Origin: Planctobacterium sp965279005
GTDB taxonomy: Bacteria > Pseudomonadota > Gammaproteobacteria > Enterobacterales > Alteromonadaceae
Length of the DNA stretch: 64,000 nt
Assembly: GCA_965279005.1 (NCBI GenBank)
Contig: CBDIHK010000027.1
Span: 310,001 to 374,000 of the forward strand
Direction: 5' to 3'
In this document: positions 32,924 through 42,260 of the stretch, in pieces
Layout of the letters: each line of letters opens with the position of its first letter
How positions within the stretch are numbered: the stretch's first letter is position 1
Made by a program: the position numbers and the translations under genes
Notes under the pieces: model-generated
Databases searched by the model: none
Told to the model about the DNA's origin: nothing
The model's input: the letters and a program-made list of their open reading frames with translations, nothing else

Positions 32924-35900
32924 CAGCTAGCAATAGCGCCAACCTGTATTGCGTTCGCCGGGGCAAGGTGGGCGCAAATCTTGGCTATTTAATACGCCAG
33001 TGTTGTATAAGTTTTTTACTCCTCCTATTTGTCGCAGGTTCCGCGCAAAGCAATACTATAGTGTTTTCTGGCGAAGAGAACGTCCGTGCGGCCCAAGGCT
33101 TGCCTAGCGATACGGCGTTTTCCCTAGTGCAGGATCAGTTGGGGTTCGTATGGGTTGGTACGCCTTCCGGTATTGGTATCTTAGACGGTTATGAGGCCTC
33201 TACCTATACTGCCGATAACGGCACCTTAGTCGCCAACTACAGTCCTGGCAACCTCTATATTGACGCCAATAACAAAATTTGGGTAGGTACTTGGGGACAA
33301 GGCTTGTTCCAGGTCAGCCAAGACCGGCAATCTATATCGGCTTACCCATTTCCTGCAGATGGCAGCAGTTTGCTGCACCAACAGAAAGTTCAAACATTGC
33401 TCACGTCGCGCGCAGGTGATATATGGGTTGGTACTTTCGATGATGGGCTCATCCGCATCCAGGAAGACGGCACGGAACAAAGCTGGCAACAAGATGCAGA
33501 GGTAGGCAAGCGGTTATTGCACAACCGGGTTTGGAGTATTGCTGAAGATAGGGATAGGAACATTTGGGTGGGCACCTCTAACGGCTTAAATAAAATCAAT
33601 GTGTCCAGCGGTGAAATCCAGTCCTTTTTTAACCAAGAGCAATTGTCGATTGCCAATAGGCTGATAAGGGCGCTATTACCGGTGGGCGATTATCTGTGGG
33701 TGGGAACCAACCTAGGCGTGTTTAGGATCCATATCCAAAGCAACCGGGTGGAAAGCATGTTACCTGCTGATATTGCGCCAGTCGCAATTAACCGTATCCG
33801 GGGGGACGGTAAGTCTGGTTTGTGGATTGCCACCTTCAACGGTTTATTCCACTTCGATTTGCTGACTGAGCAGTTCAGCAGGTTTGAAAACGGGGATTAT
33901 GCCTTTTTAGCCAGTAAAGATATCCGTGATATTTTAGTGACGGCAGACGACTTGCTAATTTTGGCAACGCGTTTTTCCGGGGTCATAAAGCTAAATACTG
34001 CACCCAAAACATTCCAAAACTACACTGATGTGCGCGCAATTAGTGAAAACAAAAACCACATCTTCAGCATCGCTACGGACCAAGCCGGGCACATGTGGGC
34101 CGGTACCAACAATGGATTGGTTAAATACAGCGTTGATTCAGGGCAGCGGTTGGATATTCCTACCGAGTTGAACCGGTTCCAAGTAGGCCGAATTACCGCG
34201 CTCGTGGACAGCCAAGAGGGCAGGGAAATTTGGTTTGGCACCAGTAACGGCTTGCTCAAATACGATACCGTGTCGCACCAGCTGAGGGATATGACCCATT
34301 TGTTTGGCGGTAGCGTAAACCATGTCCAACGATTACTTCGCGATAGCCGCGGAAACCTTTGGGTTACTGTGTCGCACCAGGGCATTTTCAAGATCACGCC
34401 AGGGCTACAGGTCTCGCATTACCACACAGCTGGCTTGCCTGAATTGCGCATTCCCAATAATACTGTGGTGCAGGCCGTGGAAGGGACGGCAGGTGACATG
34501 TGGCTGATTGCAGGTGACATGAGCTTAATGCGCAAGCCGCGCTCAAGTGACCGCTTCGAAGCGGTCAGTTTTGCATTTTCCGACTCTGCAACAGACAGCA
34601 AACTCATTGCCACGGCATTTGCTATTAGCTCGCGGGGAATTGCGTTTATAGGCACCTATTCTGGCTTGGTGCAAGTCAACCTAAACAGCCTGCAAGCCCG
34701 GCTTTTGACTGTTGCCGACGGCTTGTCCAGCAATGACATTCGCTCCATTATTGAGGATGAATTTGAGCACATTTGGGTTGCGACCGGTAACGGCATTTCC
34801 GTGTTGAGTCACTCTGGTGATGTAGAACGCATTCTCAGCCAACAAGATGGCCTGAGTTCAAATGCATTAAACATGCGTTCCGCTTTTCACTGTTTGGAGC
34901 GCGCATTGTGTTATGGCACGGACAATGGGATCAATTTGGTGCGCCCAGCAAAAGTGATCGATTTACTCAAATCTACGCCTCTAGTGATCACAAATGTCTG
35001 GATTAACAACGTGCTACAACCAGAACCTGTTACTGGAAAAGACCGTATGCAGCTTAGGTTGGACAGTGATCGGCGGAATTTGCGCTTCCAGTTTGCCGAT
35101 ATCGACCATGCACCTAATGCAGGCGCAGTGCTTTATTACAAGCTGCGTGGGTTTGAGGACGGCTGGAACCTGGCCAATATTTCCCGCATTGCCAACTACA
35201 CCAATTTGGCACCTGGCAACTACGTTTTTGAAGTCACCACCAATCCTCAGAGCTTGCACGAGGGCCAAAGCAAAGCGGCAGTCGATATCACCATTGTGCC
35301 GCCCTTGTGGCAACGGCCATTTGTGCAAGTATTCACAACGCTGTTAGTGATCATGTTGGCAGTATTTATCTACCGCGTCCGCATCGGCCAAGTGCGTGCG
35401 ACTGAAAACCGCTTAAACCGGTTGGTATCTGCTAGGACTGAAAATATGGCGGTGTTGGGCGCTATCGGCATGGAAATCACTAGGGCTGTCAGTTTTGATG
35501 AGATTTTTGAACGCTTGAAACACCATCTGAAATCCGTGCTGTATGGCCACAAATTTATGCTGGGTATGGTCAACGACAGTAAAACCCAGTTGCACTTTGA
35601 TCTCGTCATCAAAGAAGCCAAAAAGCTAGAAGGCTTTTCGGTTTCCCTCGCCGAATCTGAACATCCTGCGGTTTGGAGTTTCCAGCAGCAACATGAACTC
35701 ATTGCCAATTCCAGGCGTGAACTAGAACAACAATTGAACGACAGCACATTTTTAAAGACCAACAGCCAATGCTTGTCCTTGGCATGTATTCCCTTAAAAG
35801 TGGATGATTCCATGCTTGGGGTTATATTTGTGCAAAGCAACAAAACCAATGCCTATACCGAATACGAACGGCAGTTTTTACGCACCATTGCTGGCTATAC

Positions 35901-36690
35901 TGCCATCGCACTTAAAAATGCCCATTTCTATAAACAGGAGAAAGAACTGCAATTGAAACGTATTTCATGGCTGGAGAACATTACCCATTACCTAAACCAC
36001 GAGATGAAAAACGCCATATTGGGTGCACAAACGTCTCTGTCCATGATGAGCCGTAAGACCCAAGACGCTGACCTGGTTAAGTATATTGGCCGGGCCAAAC
36101 GCAGCCACGATGAAATGCGCAACATAATGAGCGCGGTCAGTAATACGACTTCCATGGAAGCCGCCATAATGCGCGCTGAACTGGGCACTATTAACTTGAG
36201 TGAAGTGCTGCAATTGCGGGCGTTGGAATACAAACACATATACAAAAACGTAAACTTAGTCACCGATATCGCAGAGGATATCCTGATCCGGGGCAATGCC
36301 GATTTAATGACCCAGTGTTTGGATAAACTGGTTAACAACGCCATTGAACACCATAAACCAGGCACTAATATCATTTTGAGCTTAAAGCGGCAGAAGAACC
36401 ATTGCCGTATCTCGGTGCGCAACCTCGGTGATCCTTTGCCAGAAGACATTGAGTACATTTTTGGCTTGTTTACTTCAACTAAAGCGGATGCGCGCAGCGG
36501 CAATTTCGGTATGGGCTTGTATATCGCAAGTTTGATCGTTGACCTGCACGACGGCGCGATTACCGCAAAACCATTTGACTTGATGGGGGCGGAAGGGGCT
36601 ATATTTGAACTGGACATCCCACTTTACGAAATGCCCTTTAACCAAGCGGATATCCATCAAGTTAACTTGGAAGAACATGCGTCCGACTAG
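32902..36690 (+). CDS. sensor histidine kinase with two periplasmic beta-propellers
   Basis: This large kinase of up to 1262 residues has an N-terminal signal/anchor (ISFLLLLFVAGSAQS), then at least twelve Reg_prop blades of the form IWVGTxxGL (for example NKIWVGTWGQGLFQV, GDIWVGTFDDGLIRI, RNIWVGTSNGLNKI, EHIWVATGNGISVL), enough for two seven-bladed propellers. A Y_Y_Y domain (LYYKLRGFEDGW) and a membrane helix (VFTTLLVIMLAVFIYRV) follow. The cytoplasmic part holds a GAF-like region, a HisKA-like helix with the phospho-His in LNHEMKNAILG (nt 35998-36000) and HATPase_c (DKLVNNAIEHH, GMGLYIASLIVDLH). GTG 32902 overlaps the regulator; GTG 32968 is an alternative. Propeller kinases often sense polysaccharide breakdown products. 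It has no fused receiver. Confidence 0.92.
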   Translation: MVGYRILTASNSANLYCVRRGKVGANLGYLIRQCCISFLLLLFVAGSAQSNTIVFSGEENVRAAQGLPSDTAFSLVQDQLGFVWVGTPSGIGILDGYEASTYTADNGTLVANYSPGNLYIDANNKIWVGTWGQGLFQVSQDRQSISAYPFPADGSSLLHQQKVQTLLTSRAGDIWVGTFDDGLIRIQEDGTEQSWQQDAEVGKRLLHNRVWSIAEDRDRNIWVGTSNGLNKINVSSGEIQSFFNQEQLSIANRLIRALLPVGDYLWVGTNLGVFRIHIQSNRVESMLPADIAPVAINRIRGDGKSGLWIATFNGLFHFDLLTEQFSRFENGDYAFLASKDIRDILVTADDLLILATRFSGVIKLNTAPKTFQNYTDVRAISENKNHIFSIATDQAGHMWAGTNNGLVKYSVDSGQRLDIPTELNRFQVGRITALVDSQEGREIWFGTSNGLLKYDTVSHQLRDMTHLFGGSVNHVQRLLRDSRGNLWVTVSHQGIFKITPGLQVSHYHTAGLPELRIPNNTVVQAVEGTAGDMWLIAGDMSLMRKPRSSDRFEAVSFAFSDSATDSKLIATAFAISSRGIAFIGTYSGLVQVNLNSLQARLLTVADGLSSNDIRSIIEDEFEHIWVATGNGISVLSHSGDVERILSQQDGLSSNALNMRSAFHCLERALCYGTDNGINLVRPAKVIDLLKSTPLVITNVWINNVLQPEPVTGKDRMQLRLDSDRRNLRFQFADIDHAPNAGAVLYYKLRGFEDGWNLANISRIANYTNLAPGNYVFEVTTNPQSLHEGQSKAAVDITIVPPLWQRPFVQVFTTLLVIMLAVFIYRVRIGQVRATENRLNRLVSARTENMAVLGAIGMEITRAVSFDEIFERLKHHLKSVLYGHKFMLGMVNDSKTQLHFDLVIKEAKKLEGFSVSLAESEHPAVWSFQQQHELIANSRRELEQQLNDSTFLKTNSQCLSLACIPLKVDDSMLGVIFVQSNKTNAYTEYERQFLRTIAGYTAIALKNAHFYKQEKELQLKRISWLENITHYLNHEMKNAILGAQTSLSMMSRKTQDADLVKYIGRAKRSHDEMRNIMSAVSNTTSMEAAIMRAELGTINLSEVLQLRALEYKHIYKNVNLVTDIAEDILIRGNADLMTQCLDKLVNNAIEHHKPGTNIILSLKRQKNHCRISVRNLGDPLPEDIEYIFGLFTSTKADARSGNFGMGLYIASLIVDLHDGAITAKPFDLMGAEGAIFELDIPLYEMPFNQADIHQVNLEEHASD

Positions 36691-37558
36691 CTTATTTTCG
36701 TTGCCAACGCGTAATATCCTGTACACATCAACTTTATTGCTAATGTTTTGTTGCAATGCTTTGGCTGAGAAAGGCAACACCATTATCTGGGCTGTCGGCA
36801 ACTTCCCGCCGCGGCTAGTGGTGGATGAATACGGTGGGCTAGGGGGGCAAGCTGGTATCCAGTTAGGAATTTTAGAAACCGGTATGTCTGGCTACCAGCA
36901 CCAATACCAGGTCATGACTTACCAGGGCTTTGCCCAAAGCTTGCGCGAGCAAGCCCCGGTGTGCAGCAGTTTATTGTTCAAGACCCCAGAACGCGAGCAG
37001 CTCGCCTGGTTTTCAAAAGCCCTAAATATCAGCCTACAGCCGCAACTGGTGATCCGCACCCGCAGTTACAAGCAATTGGGTTCACCTGAAAAAGTTAGCT
37101 TGGCTGAACTAATCCAAAACGATGACTTCATTGGTGGCTTTGAACAGCACCGCTCCTATGCAAAATTCGATGAAATCCTGCAGCCCCGTAAAAAGCAAGC
37201 CAATATTGTGTATTTAGATGTGAGCTCGGAGAAGCTCATGGCAATGTTAAACGCTGGCACCGTCGACTACACCATAGAGTATGCCTACCGTGCCCGTTAT
37301 TTACAGCAGTTGAGTAATTTTGATGCCTCGCGCTTTTCATTTGTGGATATCGAAGAGGGCTTTGGCTACGCCTTTAGCTATGTGTCCTGTCCTAAAAACG
37401 ACTGGGGTAAGGCAGTTGTTGAGGCGGCTAATAAAGTGATTGAGGTTGAACGGAAAAAGCCGGGCTATTTGCAGCTCATCCAGATGATTTATACCGATGA
37501 GAAACGCAAACAGTTACTAGCAGACATCTATTACAAACATTTTTTAACGTCCGATTAG
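36677..37558 (+). CDS. periplasmic solute-binding protein coupled to the propeller kinase
   Basis: ATG 36677 (GGAAG upstream) overlaps the end of the kinase gene by 14 nt. A signal peptide (STLLLMFCCNALAE) precedes about 265 residues of SBP_bac_3-like protein (IIWAVGNFPPRLVVDEYGGLGGQAGIQ, AMLNAGTVDYTIEYAYRARYL). It lacks a transporter of its own. Being translationally coupled to the kinase, it may present a ligand to the kinase or regulate it. That is inference from position. The start further upstream (36605) would lack a signal peptide. Confidence 0.85.
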   Translation: MRPTSLFSLPTRNILYTSTLLLMFCCNALAEKGNTIIWAVGNFPPRLVVDEYGGLGGQAGIQLGILETGMSGYQHQYQVMTYQGFAQSLREQAPVCSSLLFKTPEREQLAWFSKALNISLQPQLVIRTRSYKQLGSPEKVSLAELIQNDDFIGGFEQHRSYAKFDEILQPRKKQANIVYLDVSSEKLMAMLNAGTVDYTIEYAYRARYLQQLSNFDASRFSFVDIEEGFGYAFSYVSCPKNDWGKAVVEAANKVIEVERKKPGYLQLIQMIYTDEKRKQLLADIYYKHFLTSD

Positions 37559-37708
37559 CCGCTAACCTACACCCTAATTCGAATTGTGAAGATAATCACG
37601 CACATTCACTTTTCTTCATAAAAAATAGGTAATAACTTGACTCCTGGTGTTTTATTATACAACTCCCAGTTAAAGGTAAATGCGCCAAATGTAAGTGGAG
37701 AAGTGACA

Positions 37709-37963
37709 ATGGAAACACAAGAAGTAAATATCCCCCTTAGCGCCATGAATTTGTGGTTCTGGATGATGGATGAATCAGAAGACGCGATTTTGCGCGAGCA
37801 AAGCCAAAATATATTAGAAGCCTTGTTTGATGACCTTGCACAGGCTCGAGCCTACCGCGCCCAATTGGAATCGGAACAATTTACCTTAAAGCACCTTTGT
37901 TCTGGTATGGATAAAGATGAAATGGACTGGGTCAAAGCCCATTCATTTGAATTCGCGAATTAA
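37709..37963 (+). CDS. small acidic hypothetical protein
   Basis: GGAGAAG sits just upstream of ATG 37709, so I chose it over the frame opening at 37637. The 84-residue protein is helical, acidic and has no signal peptide (MNLWFWMMDESEDAILREQSQNILEALFDDLAQ). It is cytosolic, with no family recognised. The gene is monocistronic between two divergent or convergent units. Confidence 0.7.
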   Translation: METQEVNIPLSAMNLWFWMMDESEDAILREQSQNILEALFDDLAQARAYRAQLESEQFTLKHLCSGMDKDEMDWVKAHSFEFAN

Positions 37964-38006
37964 TACGATTTCAGTTTTATATTCAACAGAATTGCTATCA
38001 CCTAAT

Positions 38007-38030
38007 GCCAGCGAGCTTAAGCTAGCTGGC
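38007..38030. terminator. hairpin between convergent genes
   Basis: GCCAGC-GA-GC-TTAA-GC-TA-GCTGGC is an interrupted dyad located between the stops of the 37709 gene and the 38074 gene. No T-run follows on either strand, so it is only a possible bidirectional terminator. Confidence 0.35.
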
Positions 38031-38073
38031 GTTGGCCGTTGTTATGCTACTTTCGCAACATGATTTTTCGTTG

Positions 38074-39315
38074 CTACAATAAAATCTCAGCAACATGCGG
38101 ATGTCCCAGGAAATCCTGCGGACTGGCTGTAGCGCCGTAGGCACCGGATTGGAACACCACTACCCAATCTTCGATCTGCGGATCATTGAGCTGCATTTTA
38201 TCCGCTAAAGTATCCAAGGGTGTACACAGTGGACCTACTACGGTTACGGTTTCCGACGTATGGCGCAGCCCCATCTTATTGCCAATAGCTATCGGGTAGT
38301 TTTTGCGTAGCACCTGCCCAAAGTTACCTGAATTGGACAGGTGATGGTGCAGCCCGCCATTAGTCATCAGGTAGGTATGGCCGCGCGATTGCTTTTTATC
38401 GGTTATGCGGCTGGCATAAATACCAGCCTCTGCAACTAGGAACCTGCCGAGCTCAATAACCAACTCCAGCTCAGCCAAAGCTGGGTACTCACCCAACAAA
38501 CGCGAGAGGTTTGCGCCAATTGGTGCAAGTGGCAGGCGCTTTTCTCCTGCGAAATAGGGGATGCCAAATCCACCACCTATATTGATGCTGCGCACCTCGG
38601 CCGGTGTCGCATTGATGAGTTTTTGTGCCAAAGCAAAGGTGTTGTTATGTGCTTCGGCAATGGCTCCCGCGTTTAAGTTCTGCGATCCCCAATAAACATG
38701 GAATCCCCTAAAATCTATACTCTTATAATCGAGTTCCGGTAACAATTCGAACAGGCGTTCTTCATCAATGCCAAACTGCCTGGCACCACCCCCCATCTTC
38801 ATACCAGATGCTTTAAGTTCAAACCCCGGATTCACGCGAAATGCAATGCTGGGCAAAATACCTATTGCCTTACCCATTGCTATTGCCCGCTGTAGTTCCA
38901 ATTCAGACTCTATATGCAGTGTAACGCCCGCTTGTATTGCCGCTTTGATTTCGTTTTCCCCTTTGCTGGGGCCTGCGAAGCTTATATCTTTGCTTGGCAT
39001 CCCGGTCTGGATTGCTAACAGCATTTCTTTTAGGGAGGCAACGTCAAAGCCTGCTACCCAATCCTTCATTCGGTGCACAAGGGGTGGGTATGGATTGGCC
39101 TTGACCGCATAGTGTAACTTTATGGCATGGGGAATATATTGGTGAAACTGGTCAACTTGCATTTTAACAATAGCACTGTCGTACGCATAAAAAACCTGTT
39201 TATCAAGCATATCGGCAATACACGCTAGGGAGTTGCCACCTACCAGCAGCTGATCACCGTCAATACAGAACTGATCCATTGTTGCATGCACAGGTATTGG
39301 CTTAGGCATTAGCAT
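38074..39315 (-). CDS. PLP-dependent decarboxylase, exosortase-A-associated type (TIGR03099-like)
   Basis: The 413-residue protein belongs to fold-III PLP decarboxylases (DapDC/ornithine type). The PLP lysine is in LHYAVKANPYP; the glycine loop is INIGGGFGIPYFAGE, and the ligand-pocket ending is VVVFQSGAYGATASPQDFLGHP. Size and sequence fit the decarboxylases of exosortase-A loci, where they sit beside an AMP-ligase. It overlaps the ligase gene by 14 nt (ATG 39315 inside the ligase stop). The substrate is unknown; the pair probably handles an amino-acid-derived group. Confidence 0.9.
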   Translation of the reverse strand: MLMPKPIPVHATMDQFCIDGDQLLVGGNSLACIADMLDKQVFYAYDSAIVKMQVDQFHQYIPHAIKLHYAVKANPYPPLVHRMKDWVAGFDVASLKEMLLAIQTGMPSKDISFAGPSKGENEIKAAIQAGVTLHIESELELQRAIAMGKAIGILPSIAFRVNPGFELKASGMKMGGGARQFGIDEERLFELLPELDYKSIDFRGFHVYWGSQNLNAGAIAEAHNNTFALAQKLINATPAEVRSINIGGGFGIPYFAGEKRLPLAPIGANLSRLLGEYPALAELELVIELGRFLVAEAGIYASRITDKKQSRGHTYLMTNGGLHHHLSNSGNFGQVLRKNYPIAIGNKMGLRHTSETVTVVGPLCTPLDTLADKMQLNDPQIEDWVVVFQSGAYGATASPQDFLGHPHVAEILL

Positions 39316-40879
39316 ACTTGTCCCTCATGGCTTGCACCAAGCAGCGCCGGTCAATTTTCCCGTTTGGGTTGCGCGGCAGTGATCCCCGGATTTCCAGGTA
39401 TTTGGGATGCATAAAGTTAGGCAGGTTGCGTTTAATATGCGCGAGGACATCTTTCTCTGAAATTGTTGCATTGTTTTTCAGTACTAACAGTACCGCGATA
39501 GCTTGGCCTAGCTCGGGGTCAGGCACGCCGGTTGCCACTACTTCGGCAATGTCATTGAGGCTTAGGTAACAGGCATCTTCGATTTCCACGGGGGACACCC
39601 GGTAGCCTGAGGTCTTGATCATTTCATCCTTGCGGCCGATAAAATATAAAAAACCGTCTTGGTCTCTCACGACCGTGTCACCGGACCATACTGCCAATTC
39701 GGGTAGCACAAGACCATCGCGATCTATAGGTAGCGGCTTGAACCGTTTCGCTGTTTTAACGGGATCATTCCAGTATCCAAGGCTAACGAGGGGGCCACGA
39801 TGGATCAGTTCACCAGGTTCGCCTGCATCACATTCGCTGCCATCTTCCCGAACCACTAGTATTCCTGCATTTGGGATAGCTTTACCGATTGAGCCGGGCC
39901 GCAGGTCAATTTGGGCGGGCTCTAGGAAAGTACTCCTGAAGGCTTCAGTCAGGCCGTACATCAGGAAAGGTTTGGCTGTTGGAAAGATCCCCCTGAGTTG
40001 TTCCAATGTGCCCGGAGGCATGGCACCGCCAGAGTTGGTGAAGTAGCGGATGGAATGCCGCGCCTTGTCACTCCATTGGGTTTTCAGCAACTGTTGCCAT
40101 AGCGGTGGCACGGCTGCAAGGCCTGTCACAGAGTACTCGGCTATGGTTTTTACCACGTCCTGGGGCAAGTAATAATCCATGAGGACACAGCTGGCGCCAA
40201 CCAGGAACGCTGTGCTGGCCTGGCTTAAGCCATAGTCAAAACTTAGCGGTAGCAGTGCCAGGATCGTGTCATCTTCAGTGTTACCTAAATAGCTAGCCAC
40301 GCTATGTGCACCACAGGTTAGGTTTCGATGCGAGAGCATGACGCCTTTTGCTTTGCCAGTGCTGCCAGAGGTATACAAAATGGCTGCCAGGTCGCTATCG
40401 ATGCGCTGGTAGCTGCACTTTGGGGCTTCCTGGATAGCACTCATCAGGCTCACTCCGGGTACAAGGTTTTCGACATCGGTTTGCTTGTCAATGAGGATGA
40501 TATGTTGCAGTGAGGGCAGATCCTCCAGTACGGGTTTCAACGCGCTGATCCTGGCGCTGCTCGTTATCAAGGCCTTGGCCTTACAATCCTGCAAAATGTG
40601 ATGCACTTGTGCAGCCTTGAGGACAGCGTTGATGGGCACAAATACCGCATTTGCGCGGTTAGCTGCAAACATACCAATAATGTTCTCTGGTATTTTAGGT
40701 AAGAAAACGGCAACCCGATCATGGGGCTCAATGCCAAGCGCAACCAGTTTATTCGCCGTGCTGTTGATTGCAGCGTCCAATTCCCGGTAGTCCAAGGTTG
40801 CATCTCGGTGGATCAGCGCTGGCTTGTCTGGCACACGTTGGGCGCTGGCCCAGACCAATTGATCAAAAAATGTCACCAT
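39302..40879 (-). CDS. AMP-dependent acyl-CoA ligase, exosortase-A-associated type (TIGR03098-like)
   Basis: An adenylate-forming enzyme of 525 residues from ATG 40879 (GGAA upstream). Signatures are ILYTSGSTGKAKGVMLSH (P-loop), YGLTEAFR, VWSGDTVVRDQDGFLYFIGRKDEMIKTSGYRVSP (hinge) and LPRNPNGKIDR with the catalytic Lys. It activates a carboxylic or amino acid as acyl-AMP for transfer to CoA or to an acyl carrier protein, and an ACP is encoded at 46962. It lies between the decarboxylase and hydrolase genes with small overlaps. Confidence 0.92.
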   Translation of the reverse strand: MVTFFDQLVWASAQRVPDKPALIHRDATLDYRELDAAINSTANKLVALGIEPHDRVAVFLPKIPENIIGMFAANRANAVFVPINAVLKAAQVHHILQDCKAKALITSSARISALKPVLEDLPSLQHIILIDKQTDVENLVPGVSLMSAIQEAPKCSYQRIDSDLAAILYTSGSTGKAKGVMLSHRNLTCGAHSVASYLGNTEDDTILALLPLSFDYGLSQASTAFLVGASCVLMDYYLPQDVVKTIAEYSVTGLAAVPPLWQQLLKTQWSDKARHSIRYFTNSGGAMPPGTLEQLRGIFPTAKPFLMYGLTEAFRSTFLEPAQIDLRPGSIGKAIPNAGILVVREDGSECDAGEPGELIHRGPLVSLGYWNDPVKTAKRFKPLPIDRDGLVLPELAVWSGDTVVRDQDGFLYFIGRKDEMIKTSGYRVSPVEIEDACYLSLNDIAEVVATGVPDPELGQAIAVLLVLKNNATISEKDVLAHIKRNLPNFMHPKYLEIRGSLPRNPNGKIDRRCLVQAMRDKYANA

Positions 40880-40896
40880 AGTCAATTCCGTCGCTA

Positions 40897-42039
40897 TCAA
40901 TCGGCCACAGCGGCGTTATCCGCTGGCTCCGGCAAGGATTGTATCCACTGATCCACATCGTCAACCACGAACTCTTCAATTGTCGTTTCAATTTCCCAAT
41001 ATTCGGACGGGCCGGTGCCCTTGACGGCTGTTTGGAAAAGGTGGTTCAGACCCTGGTAAATTTGCACCATTGACAGCGGATGCCTGAGCAATGGGCGGAT
41101 CCGCGGAGCGTTATAGTCAGAACAGACCAACAAGTCCTGGCTGGCAAACAACGCCAAAACTGGATTGGTGTAACCTGTAATGACCGGCTTGGGATCCCTA
41201 TGTGCCTCCTCAAACCACCAGCGGGTGCCAAAATGCTGGGCGAACCCCTCTATATACCCTTCGTCGGTTTTGCCGTTGGCCCGTGCATAGGAACGCAGGC
41301 CAACCCTAGCTTCTGCAGGGGACGAGGCATTGCCAATGATGTCAAAAATTGCCCGATAGCCTTCCTGGATCTGCTTAATTGTTTCGGGATCTTCGCCTTT
41401 TGCCTGGTATATTCGCTGTGTTTGGCGCAGCGCAGTCCCAGCCATTGTTTCCACCGCCAGGCCCGCCAAGGAAACGATAAAGTCTGGCCTAGCGCCATGG
41501 CTGGCGAGCAGTGATTTTATCGCTCCTTGCGAATGGCCGATAAAGCCATATTTCCCCAGGGCTAAACCAGACTCCCCCTGCAACCATTGCAGTGCTGCTG
41601 CTGCATCAGATGCAAAGTCTATGTCAGTGGCATTTACGTAGCTCCCGGTGCTTGCCCCAACGCCCCGGTTGTCATAACGCAATACAGCGTAACCGCGTCT
41701 AGTGAGCAAGTCGGATAAGACCAGAAAATACTTGTGGCCGGTAATGGCATTGTCGCGGAGGGCGGGGGCTACACCATCCTGGTGCCCGGAGACCAACACC
41801 AGGCCTGCCTTGGCTTTACCATCGGCAGGAAATGTCAGCTCGCCCGCTAACATGATGCCATCTTTATTATTTATGATAGCCACTTGTTCAATTGCATAGG
41901 CACGCTGGCCTGGGACCTGGGGGTGGGGCACCAGGCTAAAAAGTGCTGTATCAAGTTGGTTACTGCAAGCCGACATGAAGCAGCAGGTTAGGGTAACCAG
42001 TAGCCGGTTGTAGAAAGAAAATTTCATTAGTCTATTCAT
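40897..42039 (-). CDS. alpha/beta-hydrolase lipoprotein
   Basis: From ATG 42039 the protein has 380 residues; ATG 42027 is an alternative. It starts with a lipoprotein signal (LLVTLTCCFMSAC). The catalytic nucleophile is in GHSQGAI (GxSxG), preceded by the oxyanion region VSGHQDG and RYDNRGVGASTG; an Asp/His pair is in DLLVCSDYNAP and GLNHLF. It resembles the esterase/thioesterase-like hydrolases seen in exosortase-A clusters but is lipid-anchored. Its stop codon (TGA) touches the ligase frame, so it is operonic. Confidence 0.85.
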   Translation of the reverse strand: MNRLMKFSFYNRLLVTLTCCFMSACSNQLDTALFSLVPHPQVPGQRAYAIEQVAIINNKDGIMLAGELTFPADGKAKAGLVLVSGHQDGVAPALRDNAITGHKYFLVLSDLLTRRGYAVLRYDNRGVGASTGSYVNATDIDFASDAAAALQWLQGESGLALGKYGFIGHSQGAIKSLLASHGARPDFIVSLAGLAVETMAGTALRQTQRIYQAKGEDPETIKQIQEGYRAIFDIIGNASSPAEARVGLRSYARANGKTDEGYIEGFAQHFGTRWWFEEAHRDPKPVITGYTNPVLALFASQDLLVCSDYNAPRIRPLLRHPLSMVQIYQGLNHLFQTAVKGTGPSEYWEIETTIEEFVVDDVDQWIQSLPEPADNAAVAD

Positions 42040-42260
42040 TTGTGATTTAGTACTTGCCCAGCCAGGATACATAGCGCCAATCTGGCCTTTGCCTACTTTG
42101 TTACATAATTGCAAATGCGGTATCACGACGTGTCATTGGGATCGTGGCCATCCGCGGGCTGCGAAATGGCATCATTCTAAGGGGGGCGCGGTTAAAGGCA
42201 GGTTAACGTTCGGCTGTTTGTGGAGCCGGTATGGGTGCTTTAGTGTCCAGCGAATCGGTA

